DNA from: Hypomesus transpacificus
Lineage: Eukaryota; Chordata; Actinopteri; Osmeriformes; Osmeridae
DNA: 64,000 bases
Direction of reading: 5' to 3'
Assembly (NCBI RefSeq): GCF_021917145.1
Contig: NC_061078.1
Coordinates: 9,933,604-9,997,603 of the forward strand
Under the pieces are notes generated by a model, which made no database searches, was not told where the DNA came from, and saw only the letters and a program-made list of their open reading frames with translations. This document shows, in pieces, positions 41,001-53,225 of the stretch. The position numbers were made by a program, and so were the translations under genes. Each line of letters starts with the position of its first letter. The stretch's first letter is position 1.

Positions 41001-43934
41001 CTCTAAAAACATAATTTAAAAGAAAAGTTGTTACTGTTTTCCCTTTCGTTAATCTGCGCTTTGTTTTGGTTTGGTATTTTGCACACGGCACAAGCACAAT
41101 TGGCTGCAGAACTACAAACTCTGCCAAAGCCTACTTTGTCGATGTTGATAGTCAAAATGGCAAAGAAATCTGTGGTATGGCAGCATTTCATTAAAGTACA
41201 TTTACAAAGTACCGGGTGACGCAAAAACGTTGAATGCAAACTCTGCCAACAACGGTTTATTTTTTATAGTTCGATGTCGAATATGATGTAGCCTACCACC
41301 TGAAAAACGTAAGTTGGTCTAGCCCTACCTCGCTCATGCTAACACGCTGGGTTGAAAATTGAATATGCCTATTATAAGAATCACATCCAAATCGAATGAT
41401 ATTATCTTCTCCGGCCAAGACAACAAAATCTTTCTCTGTTGCAACGTTCCCCACTCAGCTTCTACGTAAGTCCGCATGCTGCTAGTTTTCAGGCAGTGAT
41501 AAGCGCGCTCTGATGATTTGCATGTTAAACAAACAATATTTTTATTTGTAGTACATTGTAAGAGATACTAAATACCATTGGCATTCGGTTACAAAAGGAC
41601 TGGTGATACGAGTCATATTATTAGTAGGCTATTAGCAGTTGAATCTGCAATGTCCAGCAGCCATTGACTCAGATTGCGAAAATGTTTTTTTTTTTTAAAG
41701 GGTTTTCAGACACTTTAGTCGAGTCTTGATCGACAAATAAAATCTTAGTCGGGGACAGCCCTAATACACACCACACCATACCAATTTAGTGTGAAATTAT
41801 GTAATTCTATCCATCGAGTCTTGATAAAATCTCCCTCATCTACAATTAATTTATTTTCACAGGCGACTGATAACAGAGTCCAAGGTTAAGTTGAAGTACC
41901 AACACTTGATTACCAATAGTTTTGTAGAGGTAAGTCTAATTGAGAATTCACATATGCAGCGGTGTGGCACATTAATTCCATGCCGTGCAGTACTGTGTTG
42001 GTATCAATTTAACAAAGTAAAACTGTGTGCACCTAGTTATGTTTGATAGGTATTGGTGTACTTGTTTCCGTGTTCTGTTTTATAATAAACTGATAAACTA
42101 CGATCAGTTTAAATCTCGGTAATCATACCCCCCAAAATGATATTGCATTGGGACTATTAAAGACATCAAGACAATGGAAATTGTGCTTCAACATCACTTC
42201 AGAAGAAATGTTTCATGAAACATTTCTCATATTTTGTTCACCCCCCTCATTGCTCAGATCCCATGCTCCTCGGCTCCTTTCACAGTATTCCAACACGCCA
42301 TAAGAATCTGGAAAGCTTGACGTATACACAGACTAAAAATGATTGATTCAAGGAATCTTCTGAATCAATGCTCCTTTCTGTTTTCTTGTCTCAGTGCAAT
42401 CGACTGTTAAAATGGTGTCCAGCACCCGACTGCCATCATGTTGTCAAAGTCCAGTACCCAGATGCCAAGCCTGTGAGATGCAAATGTGGACGGCAGTTCT
42501 GGTAAGGGGATAGTCATAGTCAGCACGTCATGTGTTTTGTTGGATGGTTTAAATGTTTTTTTTTTTCTCTCTTCTCGATCATTTTATCCATGATTAGTTA
42601 GATCTGTCATTTTGGAATGTTAATTGACATGGCAAACACCTAAATGTAGACATTAGTCAGTCAGAAAGTATCAGTGTATTGACCTGATTTTATTCTTGTT
42701 TACACACCATTGCAGCTTCAATTGTGGTGAGAACTGGCACGATCCTGTAAAATGTAAGGTATGTTATATATACAGAACCTGCACATGGCCGTGGCAGATA
42801 CTCCAAAGAAAGAGTTCCTTAAATATTATTATTGCGTATGTCCTACCTGATTTTAAACTTTCTGTAAATTTTTTCTCCATATTATTTAGTGGTTGAGAAA
42901 ATGGATCAAAAAATGTGACGACGACAGTGAAACGTCCAACTGGATCGCAGCAAATACAAAGGTATTTAAAGGGATACTTCACTCAAAATGCAAATTGACC
43001 TCACTTTATGTACACAAAGCAAGATTATTCAATCTTGAGAGTCAGAGACCAATATATGGCGTAGTTTTCTCAGTGTTCTCACCCACCTCTTACTTTAATT
43101 GTTGAATGGAAAACAGTGATGGTGCACTGATAAATGATGGCATACTCCAGCACAAACATGTAGTTGGATTATACCATTGCAGATCATGGCACTTTAATTG
43201 TTTTGCTTGACATTTTTTCAATGTTAAGTGGTGGGTACGCAAACTAGGCCATACAATATGTCATACCTGACTCTGACATGAAATGAGGTGAATGTGTATT
43301 TTGAGTGGGCTATTCCTTTAACCATCTTAAAACGTATTTGGTCCACTGCAATGTGTGACCGGACAAGTCAACTTTCAACTTTGGCCGTCAGGAGTGCCCC
43401 AAATGCCATGTGACCATTGAGAAGGATGGCGGGTGCAATCACATGGTGTGTCGAAACCAGAATTGCAAAGCAGAGTTCTGTTGGGTGTGCTTGGGACCCT
43501 GGGAGCCGCATGGATCTGCTTGGTGGGTGCATTTCCATCTCAACTGGATGTTTACAAGTTTCACCTATCCTGGTGACCCTTTATTTTGCTTCGCTTGTTG
43601 TCAACTCCATATTTACGTTTGCCACTGCCATCAAAGAGTTTGGATCTTTTTTTCAAGTCCTACATTCCCACTCCTTAAGTCATCTTCTTTTACATATTTT
43701 TTCACACAGATCACACAGTAGCTGTGGGTAAAATGCTAACTGAGCACACGGTCTGTCCTACTTTGTCTGGGTTAGTTATCGTTTCTATGCTAACATTCAA
43801 ATTAAACTCAATGTCTCAAGCTCAATTAGCAGCAGACGACCCCAAAGTCCAAAATTGTCTTAAAAGGAAACATGCAGAGTAGTCACCATCTGTCCTGTCC
43901 GCTGAGAATAATGACATTTCCAAACTTGAGTGTG

Positions 43935-43992
<58 letters not shown>

Positions 43993-45686
43993 GAAGCTAC
44001 CATTTTACTGTGTGAGAATGTAATTTCAGTAAAAAAAAAAATTTTTTTGAGTCAATTTACACTTATACTTTCAGAATGAGAAAGAAGTTGTAAGAATAAG
44101 ACAGATTGAATCAAACCAACCTCAGATTCACATTCTGCTTTACAATGAAAAAGAATGATCAGTTCAAATTAACTATAACTCATTGATAAAGTCAGATACT
44201 AAGGCCGTTCCAAAATATTATGTCACACCTATTATCTTCATCCTTCAGCAGGTACAGGCAGCTATTTTGAACCTTATGCCATACGAAGATATTTCTACGT
44301 ATTTAATCACAGCCTTTACAATTTTCTCACACTCAGCTAATTAATTGCTGTGTTTTGTAGGTACAACTGCAACCGCTACAATGAGGATGATGCCAAGGCA
44401 GCGAGGGATGCCCAAGAGGTAATATGAACCATAGTCTTAATGAACCTCATTCTGGCACAGTACCACCACAGACAAACATAGTCGTCTCATAAACCTACGT
44501 CTTCTTTCTATCATTCGTTTATTTTGTATGTTTGTAGTAGTAATCTTCAGTTTTCTTTATTTTACATACATTATCTGTTGGAATTATATCCTATCAATAT
44601 TTAGTGGTTTGGATTTGTTTGTTTTTTTACCTAATGGTATTCATAAAGTTTAAATAGCCCCCATCCTTTTAAAAGTTTAGTAAATGCAAATGAAACATCT
44701 GTTATTTGTATGTAGAATATTCTTCTTTCTGTAACCTACACAAGTCCAAATAATGAGCCTCTAAACTAGCACTCTAAGACCCTTTGACTTTCACACCTAA
44801 TGCCTTGTCAGTGTAGAGCATGCGTGCGTTAGGCGTGTCTCCCTAGTCTGTCAGGCCCAGCTACTAGTTCTGATTAAGAGCCAGGTGTTGTCCTCCCTCC
44901 TCCTCCAGCGTTCCCGAGCTGCCCTGCAGAGGTACCTGTTCTACTGCAACCGCTACATGAACCACATGCAGAGCCTGCGCTTTGAGCACAAGCTGTACGC
45001 CCAGGTGAAGCAGAAGATGGAGGAGATGCAGCAGCACAACATGTCCTGGATCGAGGTGCAGTTCCTGAAGAAGGCTGTGGACGTGCTGTGCCAGTGCCGC
45101 TCCACGCTCATGTTCACTTACGTGTTCGCTTTCTACCTCAAGAAGAACAACCAGTCCATTATCTTTGAGGTATGAAAGAGGCAGTTTATTATGCACATCC
45201 CATACACTGCAATTGGCCTTTGCAGAAAATGTTCAAGATAGTGTTTTATAATTTTATATATATATATTTTTAGAACAATCAAGCAGACTTGGAGAATGCC
45301 ACCGAGGTATTGTCTGGGTATCTGGAGCGGGACATTTCCCAGGATTCCCTGCAGGACATAAAACAGAAAGTACAAGACAAGTACAGGTGAGGGGGCATTT
45401 AGTCACGGGGACAGCTATCCCAAAATTGTAATATACCTTGAGGTTTACTTACTATTTTGTGCACATTAGGTTGTCGTCTTTGTTGTAAATGTGAAGTTAT
45501 AACCAACATTTCAAAGGCATGTTTGAAATGAACTGTTGAACTCCAGTGAACTACCTTGGCTTGCTTGCTAGGTTTTCATTGACCTTTGTTCACTACCTTA
45601 GATACTGTGAGAGTCGGAGACGAGTGCTGCTGCAGCATGTGCACGAGGGCTACGAGAAGGACCTCTGGGAGTACATTGAAGATTAA
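38060..45686 (+). CDS. arih1: ARIH1 (HHARI), RING-between-RING E3 ubiquitin ligase
   Basis: Fourteen coding exons: 38060-38335, 39482-39549, 39811-39955, 40251-40343, 40692-40747, 41863-41929, 42395-42501, 42716-42758, 42890-42961, 43392-43522, 44361-44418, 44909-45169, 45274-45386, 45602-45686. They total 1575 nt, or 524 residues. Human ARIH1 has 557; the difference fits a missing glycine-rich N-terminal stretch. Domains: acidic N-terminus, UBA-like region, RING1 from C153 ([20 protein letters not shown]), IBR, RING2 from C311 with the thioester-forming cysteine C324 ([10 protein letters not shown], equivalent to human C357), and the C-terminal Ariadne domain. ARIH1 takes ubiquitin from UBE2L3 onto its cysteine and primes substrates of neddylated cullin-RING ligases. 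From RING1 on, the protein is nearly identical to human. Two mobile elements sit in its introns 5 and 9. Confidence 0.97.
38550..38930. repeat. AGCT/TAGC-rich degenerate stretch in arih1 intron 1
   Basis: This part of intron 1 repeats GCTAGC, TAGCTAGC and related words many times, with irregular spacing (for example near 38608-38632, 38829-38846 and 38877-38886). It is a cryptic simple-sequence region rather than a clean tandem array. I see no sign of function. Confidence 0.5.
40815..41763. mobile_element. decayed hAT-family DNA transposon in arih1 intron 5
   Basis: Terminal inverted repeats TAGGGCTGTCCCC and GGGGACAGCCCTA bound a 949-bp element. The 8-bp flanks, ACACACAC on the left and ATACACAC on the right, match at seven of eight positions, as expected for a hAT target duplication. 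Inside, frames near 41155-41285 show remnants of a BED-type zinc-finger N-terminus (a VVWQHF block, then VECKLC, later YHLKNV) broken by stops and frameshifts. The element is therefore a dead internal-deletion copy. It sits between exons 5 and 6 and does not disturb their splice sites. Confidence 0.8.
42966..43321. mobile_element. TTAA-type MITE at the start of arih1 intron 9
   Basis: The element begins TTAAAGGGATACTTCACTCA and ends, read in reverse, TTAAAGGAATAGCCCACTCA, so long imperfect inverted repeats are flanked by TTAA on both sides. At 356 bp with no coding frame, it is a piggyBac-like non-autonomous element. Its left TTAA lies at intron positions +5 to +8, directly behind the exon 9 donor. 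Confidence 0.75.
43939..43985. repeat. TA microsatellite
   Basis: About 23 uninterrupted TA units in arih1 intron 10. It is the longest pure dinucleotide run in the window and could extrude as a cruciform. Confidence 0.9.
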
Positions 45687-47848
45687 GGATAGACTTTTAA
45701 GAATCTACCAACTAGAGTGCTGATGCAAAGCGTTTGGGGCAGCACTGGTCTCAGCCATAGCTGTTGATTGTCCCAATATTGCGTTTCTTTTGTTTGTTTT
45801 TTCCTCTTGGATTTGTTTTATGGCAAGATTAAATAAATTATATCAAAATAAAAAGATAGACTATTTAAAAAAGAAAAAAAAGGTTAATTGTACAACAGTA
45901 TTGTTTGTAGAAAATTTGATCGTGAGGACGAAAAAAAGAAAAAAACTCCCCCTCAATTGGTCAAGTTTGTAACATCACTCCCTTTCAGGTCATTTTATGT
46001 TTTTCATTTTTCTTCAAAATTCCCTTGTGTGGGTTTGTGTCCAGCTCAATGCTACATGTTCAAGCCATGTCTTGTTAGAGCCTGTTTTGGGTTTTCGAAT
46101 GTTGATTTGCTGATTGTAAGGTGCAAAACTATGGTTGTAAAGCAAACACAAAAAAATAATAAGCATAGGGTGTGCAGTATAGAAAGATTTTTTCTTTTCC
46201 CCAAATGTAAATAATGCATATGCATGCAACAGCAAGTGTGGCACACATTTCTTTCTTTTCTACAACTTAGAAATATTTATTCTTTGCAAATATTCAGTAT
46301 ACTTGCTGCGTAGAAGACATGTTCCTCTTGCTTCTTTTGAATCCATTCTTTGTTAGGGTTTTGGAAGCTGCATAGCTAGTGTACACAGGACACTGGAAAC
46401 GGTTATTTGATGTTTGCTGGAATTGGATGAGGTTGTAATAGGTTTAAAACTATTCTGACTACATGAATGGAAACTTTCATGAAAGGATTTCTGTAGGTAT
46501 GACTAAACCAACCTTTTTCTAAAATCTTGTCCAATTTTGGTCCAGAAACAGGCAATGCAGATGTTGAACTTGTAACCCTGGGTTTGAAAAAACAAAATCC
46601 CTTTGGAGGCATTTTGAAAGAAGAAAACTGGACTGGGAAAGGAGTCCTGTCTGTTTGATCCTTTTTTTACCTTTCTCTCTGTCTTGTTTACTAGCCCCCC
46701 AGTTTTTCCCTAGACATTCTAATTTTAAGATAACACACTACCAACTGTTTCATGAGAGCCAAATTGAGTGACATTCACTCATTGTTAAAAGAAAAAGACA
46801 AAAAAAAACTTTAACAGACTTGAGCTTTTACTCATATGGTTTTGTATGCACCTTGGTAATGAGGAAGATGATTATATCCTGAAAGCACTGTTCAACTTTG
46901 GAGTCGGCATTATCTAGGTCTAAAGAACTAGAAGCTGTGACAGAGCTACAGTCAATGCTTCCTTGTTTTCCTTTTCTTATTGTCGTGACGAGGAGTATTG
47001 CTTTCGATAGCACAATACAATTGGGCTATAATACCTGCTTTGTGGGCTTTAAGGAAGTCTTGTCATACAGCTGCATATTAAATAAAGACAAACACGCATA
47101 GAGATCTGCGTAGATGTCTGCTGTAAAGCGCTGGCATTTAGGCTGTGATGAGAGTGGTGTTTACACTGGGTTGTACAAATAGGCTAAAAGCCAATTACCT
47201 TTGTAACACTTTCCAGTTTTTTTTATGAGCTTACGAGGTCCAAAACAAGACAGCCCCGGAGGTGTGGTGAGGCACAGCGCTTTTCTCTCAGTGTTTGTTG
47301 GCATTTAGGATGTTGATGCTGCTGGCAAAGAAAGAAATCTCTTCACCAAAGCGTGAGTCACCTGAAAAATGATATTTTTATCTCTGTTTCTGATACTTCT
47401 GGGAAATGGAAGTTCAGATACAGTTGCTTTCATGTATTGTAACCGTTCTTACAAAAAAAGTCCTATTTAAGTAAATGTCATTAAAAAGGAACTGTGTAGG
47501 TCTTTTGTGTTCTGTTGATATTGTAGTTAAGTACCACCTCTCATTCTTAAAATTACAATAAACAACCAATAATCAAGGCAATTATGTAGCCCACTTTCAG
47601 CCAAGATTTGTACTGCGTCAGCAGCAACACAATTAACATACAGTGAACATACGACTGAAACGCGCACGTAGGCAGTGAACGTGCTGGGGCTGGGCCAGTC
47701 TTGGGAACGCCCAGAGAACGGAACGCCTTCACTTCTGTTTCCTGCTTCCGTTTGGGTCGTCAGGATGGACTATGAGACTCTCCATCCTCACTTTAAAGCG
47801 CACTGCTTATGATATTTGTTTTAAACACTGAAGCTATAAACCACAGCA
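45687..47848 (+). other. arih1 3' UTR and hacd3 promoter region
   Basis: Candidate polyadenylation signals for arih1 occur early (AATAAA at 45832-45837) and late (47081-47086), so short and long 3' UTRs are possible. The last 160 bases before hacd3 contain ETS-type CTTCCG/TTTCCTG words, typical of a TATA-less housekeeping promoter. Small open frames here have no support as genes. Confidence 0.5.
47081..47086 (+). terminator. candidate distal polyadenylation signal of arih1
   Basis: AATAAA in an AT-rich setting 1.4 kb past the arih1 stop and about 760 bp before the hacd3 start codon. A proximal candidate lies at 45832-45837. Confidence 0.4.
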
Positions 47849-50800
47849 ATGCAGACACTCACACCACACGTGTACTGGGCACAACGTCATAGCGAAATTT
47901 ACCTGCGTGTTGAACTCTGTGATGCCAAGGTAAGCGAGCCAGTAAGTGATGATGATGACCTGTCGAACCCTCAAACCTACAAAGTAAGACAGCTTATATT
48001 ACTGCAGCCAGCTATCCAGTGAGCTAATGATTCCGACCACGACGGATTGATTGCAAAAGGGCTCAAACTGACTAGCAAAATGTATGGCTCTTTGTATGTC
48101 ATCTTGTCATGAACTAGTGTTTAATTGTTGCCAAACATATGTGGGTGTAATTGCTATCAGCCCAGAGGGTTAGCTAACTTTGCTAGCTACAACGTAAGGC
48201 TTAGCTAACCAATTGATTGCTAAAGAAGTGCACTTAAATGCATTGTAACCTGAAACATCCACAAGCTTGCTCGTTTCTTCTAACTGACCTGGTACGATTG
48301 AGTACATCATTCTCTCTCATTCCGCATATGTTCGACTAACACATTCCTTATGAAACATTTAATAGTGATGACTGACGTGTCGTATAGCATTACCTAGCTT
48401 TCTAGCAAGTCACTAAATATGCAAGATGAATTAGTGATAGTGCTCGGGTAACACGGTATCTATAGATTCATGTTCACTATTGTTAATTGTGTGCTCCATC
48501 CATCCTTGAGTGAGTCACACATTCTTCTAGGGTGGGTTATGGCTGTAGTTGCTCATTAATAAATTATCCTCCGTTTCAGAATATTGACATCAGTGTGCAA
48601 GAGAACACCCTTCAATTTAGAGGTTGGCAATTTATTGTAGTCTATTTGAATTTTTCTTGAGTACATTTATTTTATGCATCAAAAAATATTTTGATATATG
48701 TGAATTATTTCTCAGCACGGGGGCATGGAGCCAAAGGAGATAATGAATACGAGTTCAGCCTGGATTTTCTAGGGCCTGTAAAACCAGAGGTACCTTGTTT
48801 ACATTTTTACATTAGACTACCAATCTTTTTCAGCAAAGAGCATGTGGAGAGTAAACTAAATGGCAATAGGACACATGCATCAGGATGTGTGTATCAGGAA
48901 CAACTTTGTCAGAGCTCATAACATTTAGTCTGCTATGGTCTCACTGTGTGTGTGTGTTTTGTGTGTCCCTCCACAGGTGCGTCACAAGTCTACCCAGCGT
49001 CAGGTGAACATTTTGGTAAAGAAGCAGGAGCACTGCTGGTGGAATCGACTCACTCTGCAGGAGAGGAAGCCTCTCTTCCTTGTCCCAGACTTCGACCGCT
49101 GGCTGGACGAATCAGATGCAGAGATGGAGCTTCAGGCTAAGGTGAAACCCTATTTGGTTGTCCCTGTAATAAGTGGGTGAGAAAATGATTTACTGGCTGG
49201 CTTTTAAAAAGACAAGAAAGACATAACGATCTGAGTATTCTTTATTGATGCTTTCTTTTGGCAAAGTTGATGATATATGTCCATTAAAACATTCTTTCCC
49301 AGGAGGAAGAAAAAATAAACAAGGTCAGCATAGAATCAAGAGTTCGTAAAGATCGTGAGTACCCAGTTTCTTCTACTTCTATGTTTGAAACTAAAGGTGT
49401 CCTTGTTTATATTTTGATGACATGGTTTTCATTATTTTTTAACTTTAAATTAAAATATTATATTGAATCATACTGTGAAATACTATCCTGGACATTTACT
49501 GTACAACGTCATTGCTTGGATCACTCATGTAATAGTCCAGTTGGTTTGCTTCAGTTTTGTAATACATCTCCTGTTTTGACTGTCCAGCATACCTTGGTCT
49601 GAAGAAGGGCTATCTATTTATGTACAACCTGGTGCAGTTCCTTGGCTTCTCCTGGATCTTTGTCAACATGACTGTTCGCCTTTTCATACTCGGTCAAGGT
49701 CAGTATTCAAGGTCAAAGACAAGTAAAAGTAAAAAATACAGTTTTCTGTTCTAGGAGCAGATACAACATGCCCTTTGTTCTGACAAGGGAGTGCTCTCTA
49801 TTTATAAATATGCTTATTTGAATATACAATAAAGCAACACTGACACCGCATTTGTATTGCAAATGACTGAGGACAATACTTCTTTCTCTTTTAGATTCCT
49901 TTTACGACACATTCCACACCACAGCTGATATGATGTACTTCTGTCAAATGATGGCTGTGGCTGAAGTCATTAACCCTGCACTGGGCCTGGTCAGGACAGG
50001 GGTCCTCCCAGCCTTGATTCAGGTACAGGACAACATCATTCATGGTGTCCCAGGCACATATAAAGCCCTAATCAACATAAATTTGCACTCTGGATGAGAA
50101 GTGGCCCAAAGAGAGATAATGTTTCCTAGCACAGAATTTCTGATCAGTGATATCTGCTTTACTAATCGACAGGTTGCAGGGAGGAACGTGATCTTGTTTG
50201 TCATTTTTGGAAGCCTGGAGGAAATGCAGAACAGGCCTGTTGTCTTTTTTGTGTTCTACTTGTGGAGCTCCATTGAGATCTTCAGGTATTTGTCTACTAC
50301 AATTGGCTTTTGGACTCACAAACAATATTGCAGGTCTGAAATCTAACCGCATAGCTACATGGTAATGCCATATGTTCCCATCTTTGCTGTAGGTACCCAT
50401 TCTACATGCTGGCATGCATTGACACTGAATGGAAACTTCTAACCTGGCTGAGATACACTATCTGGATGCCACTTTACCCAATGGGGGTTGTGGCAGAGGG
50501 TAAGTTGGACTAAATCAATGCACCTATTTATAAGCACCTTTTATTTTCTTGTATATAATCTTAAAGATGGGGTTGCACAACACAATCTTTTGCAGCCTGC
50601 TTCCTACAAAAATCCATGGTCACTATTTCTCCCTCTTTCTTGCCATGTAGCCGTAGCTGTGATCCAATCTCTGCCAATCTTCGACGAGACGCTCATGTAC
50701 AGCATTCCCCTCCCCAAAGCCCTGGGCCGGTCCTTCAGTTTCTCATATACACTGCGGCTCTACCTTCTCCTCATGTTTTTGGGTGAGTCATTGTTACAGA

Positions 50801-51123
50801 GAAATCAAACCGCCTCTCCAACTGCCACACACTCAGCCCGTCAGACAATGAAACATATATGAAGGACAATTGCATAGCACTCTGGAACAGAAGCAAACAT
50901 TGAGGTTTGGTGTGGCCTCAATCTATTGGCTAAAGATGTTCCATTTGTATTAATAATTTATTTTGCCGTAAATTCCCATTCCAGAATAATCCTGGCAAAC
51001 AGAATAATCATGCAGATAAAAATGTGAGTTTTGAAATTATTCTCAGGTCTTTTCATCAACTTCCGTCACCTGTATAAGCTGAGGAGAAGACGATTCCGCT
51101 CCAGGAAGAGGAAAATGAACTGA
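47849..51123 (+). CDS. hacd3: HACD3, very-long-chain 3-hydroxyacyl-CoA dehydratase
   Basis: Eleven coding exons: 47849-47929, 48580-48622, 48716-48789, 48977-49141, 49303-49354, 49588-49698, 49895-50022, 50173-50285, 50393-50499, 50651-50782, 51047-51123. They give 1083 nt, or 360 residues (human 362), with all phases consistent. The N-terminal third is a CS/p23-like domain (from MQTLTPHVYWAQRH to the FLVPDFDRWLDESD block), the mark of HACD3 (PTPLAD1/B-ind1) among HACD proteins. The rest is the multipass ER-membrane dehydratase domain, which removes water from 3-hydroxyacyl-CoA in the third step of fatty-acid elongation. The catalytic pair Y284 and E291 is present in LYPMGVVAE. The C-terminus is strongly basic (RRRRFRSRKRKMN), as expected for the cytosolic tail. 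The start is the first ATG and begins the CS domain. Confidence 0.96.
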
Positions 51124-53225
51124 AGACGAGGAACATGTCCTCATTCTACCTCCAACCCCCCCACCGTCCTCCCCTTTACACCAGAATGGATCTCCCCGGA
51201 CTCACTGCCGGTTGCCTTCTCTCACCTCTTTAGCTAACTCCCCCTCATTTAGGAAAGTTTATTTGAACTTATCCTGCCATGGAAGGATACACTGGCCTGT
51301 TACACCCAGTAAAAACTCACAGATCAGGCAGTATTAGACCTAGTCTATTGAAGGTTAAAGTGAACACTGTATTGTCATGTTTGTAATAAAATAAAAAAAG
51401 TTACTCTGTTCTAATTGAGGCTTGATTTGGACCAGGCAAATCACAGTGAAGTGCATTCATATTATTGGTCATTAATATGACTTGTGTCAAGTAATTTACA
51501 AAGCCATATGGTATTTACATTCACAAACACATATGTACAGTGAATTACCTTGGAGAAAATCTTGTGATACTGTGTTATGATACTGTACATGTAACTGGAT
51601 ACTACACATGTTTTTCTTCACTGAACTCACCATGCACTACATCATTGTATACCTTTCTTTTAATTTTTTGCTTCATATTTATTGTTGGTTAAGACATTCT
51701 GGTTTTATCTCTTGAAGCACTCTCGGTCACTGAAAGTATACATCTTCAGCAGAAAGGCTTTTCAACTGAACACTGTAGAAACTTCCCTTTTCCCAATGTC
51801 AGTAAATAGGTTCCCATAGCCATGTGATGTGAGATGTACTGTATTCATCTCTCTGCTCTCATTCTCTGTCACTGCTGAATGTTCATTGGCTTACTGACTG
51901 AAGACCCAGAACCTCTGGGAATGTGGACATAAAAAGAAAAAAGGGATTATTGAGTTGTTATCGGGTTATGAACAGTTGACAGATCAGCACTGCATTGCTG
52001 TAATAAAGCTGCGTGGGGGGAGAAGTTACATTTGTGTATTTTATATTCTGAATTCCATAGAAAACATTTAATGCGTGCTATTAAAGCACATATCAAACTA
52101 GTCCAACGGAACTACCCCCCTTGCGAGGGATGCTGTCACTGTTTTCCTTTACTTCTGTTAAAAAATAAATCCTGTGTCACTAAAGCTCATCATTCCCAAA
52201 CCAAACCCCGCCTGCCAGATCTCTCAATTGCAATTATTCCTTGGCGACCGAAGCAGACGTGCTTGGATTTCATTTAGCGTCGCAAAGCCTACTTTATCAT
52301 GACTAAATCAACTGCAATTCCTTGAATTAACAGCACAGTATATGTGTTAATGAGAATTTGAGAGCTGTACACCTAATCCTCTTACAAGACTACAGGTATT
52401 ATGCTGAGCTACGTTGCAGAATTGACCCGCGGTGCGCCCTTGTAGCTGCCCAAAAACTAGTGTCAGCATCTCTCAATCCATTACGCACAGCTGGAGTGAC
52501 CTCGCATGCAGAGGACTGGGAAACAAGCCTGGGAAATAAGGTAGGCTGTGGTTATGTGTTATAAAAAATTATTACGTTGTTGTTTTCTAGTAGCATAGCT
52601 GGAGGTAGATTTTTCTGGAATGTATTTGACCTTGTAACGCCTCCTCAGCTGTCTTTTTAAGAATATTTCATCATCTTTTGCAACATCTTCATATGATTTT
52701 TTGGCACTTTAATTCACACGTGCACACTGGTTCGTGGATTGAATTTCAATCATGGCTGTTAGGATTTCTGTCCCTAGATATCATCACGTTCTGTTTGGTT
52801 CTTTTGACACTGTAAAGACTAAATAACATAATGTGAAATAATCGCGAGATACATTGTGTTGTTTTGTCTAATACACGTGGCTTTTATTTTCTGCTCCCAT
52901 CGAAAAACCGAAAGCTCCTGTTATGTAGCCATAGTAACAGGTGGCTGTGTCTTTCCCTTCTCTACCTTGCCGTTAAGGATATGGCTACTGAGGCTGCACA
53001 TGAAGCTGCGTGGATACAAAAAAAAATAACATTTATATATCTGTTCCCTTTTCCTAGGTTGATGCTGGGACATAACACTACACCCAGAAAAACACAATGC
53101 TAAAGTGTGTTCACCTCTCCCTGGGCTGTGTTATTTTGCCAAATGATAGTGCAAGGACCAAACAAAGTCAATCATGTGTCTGACATAATTTGCGCTTGGA
53201 CTCGACAAGCGTTCCGGAAGTGACC
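51124..53225 (+). other. hacd3 3' UTR and slc24a1 upstream region
   Basis: The hacd3 transcript probably ends shortly after the AATAAA at 51385-51390. The region from about 52300 to 53225 is the slc24a1 promoter side. It contains a CRX-type TAATCC (52374-52379) and a candidate donor (AAG then GTAGGC, at 52540-52541) that could end a non-coding first exon. No separate gene was seen. Confidence 0.45.
51385..51390 (+). terminator. candidate polyadenylation signal of hacd3
   Basis: AATAAA, followed by a second A-rich copy and a T-rich tract, lies 260 bp past the hacd3 stop. Confidence 0.55.

Noticed and set aside
41028-41219. Small plus-strand frame with a hydrophobic start
   Set aside because: It is part of the decayed hAT transposon and reads across its degraded transposase region.
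44864-45196. 110-codon minus-strand frame rich in His and Leu
   Set aside because: It is the antisense shadow of arih1 exon 12.
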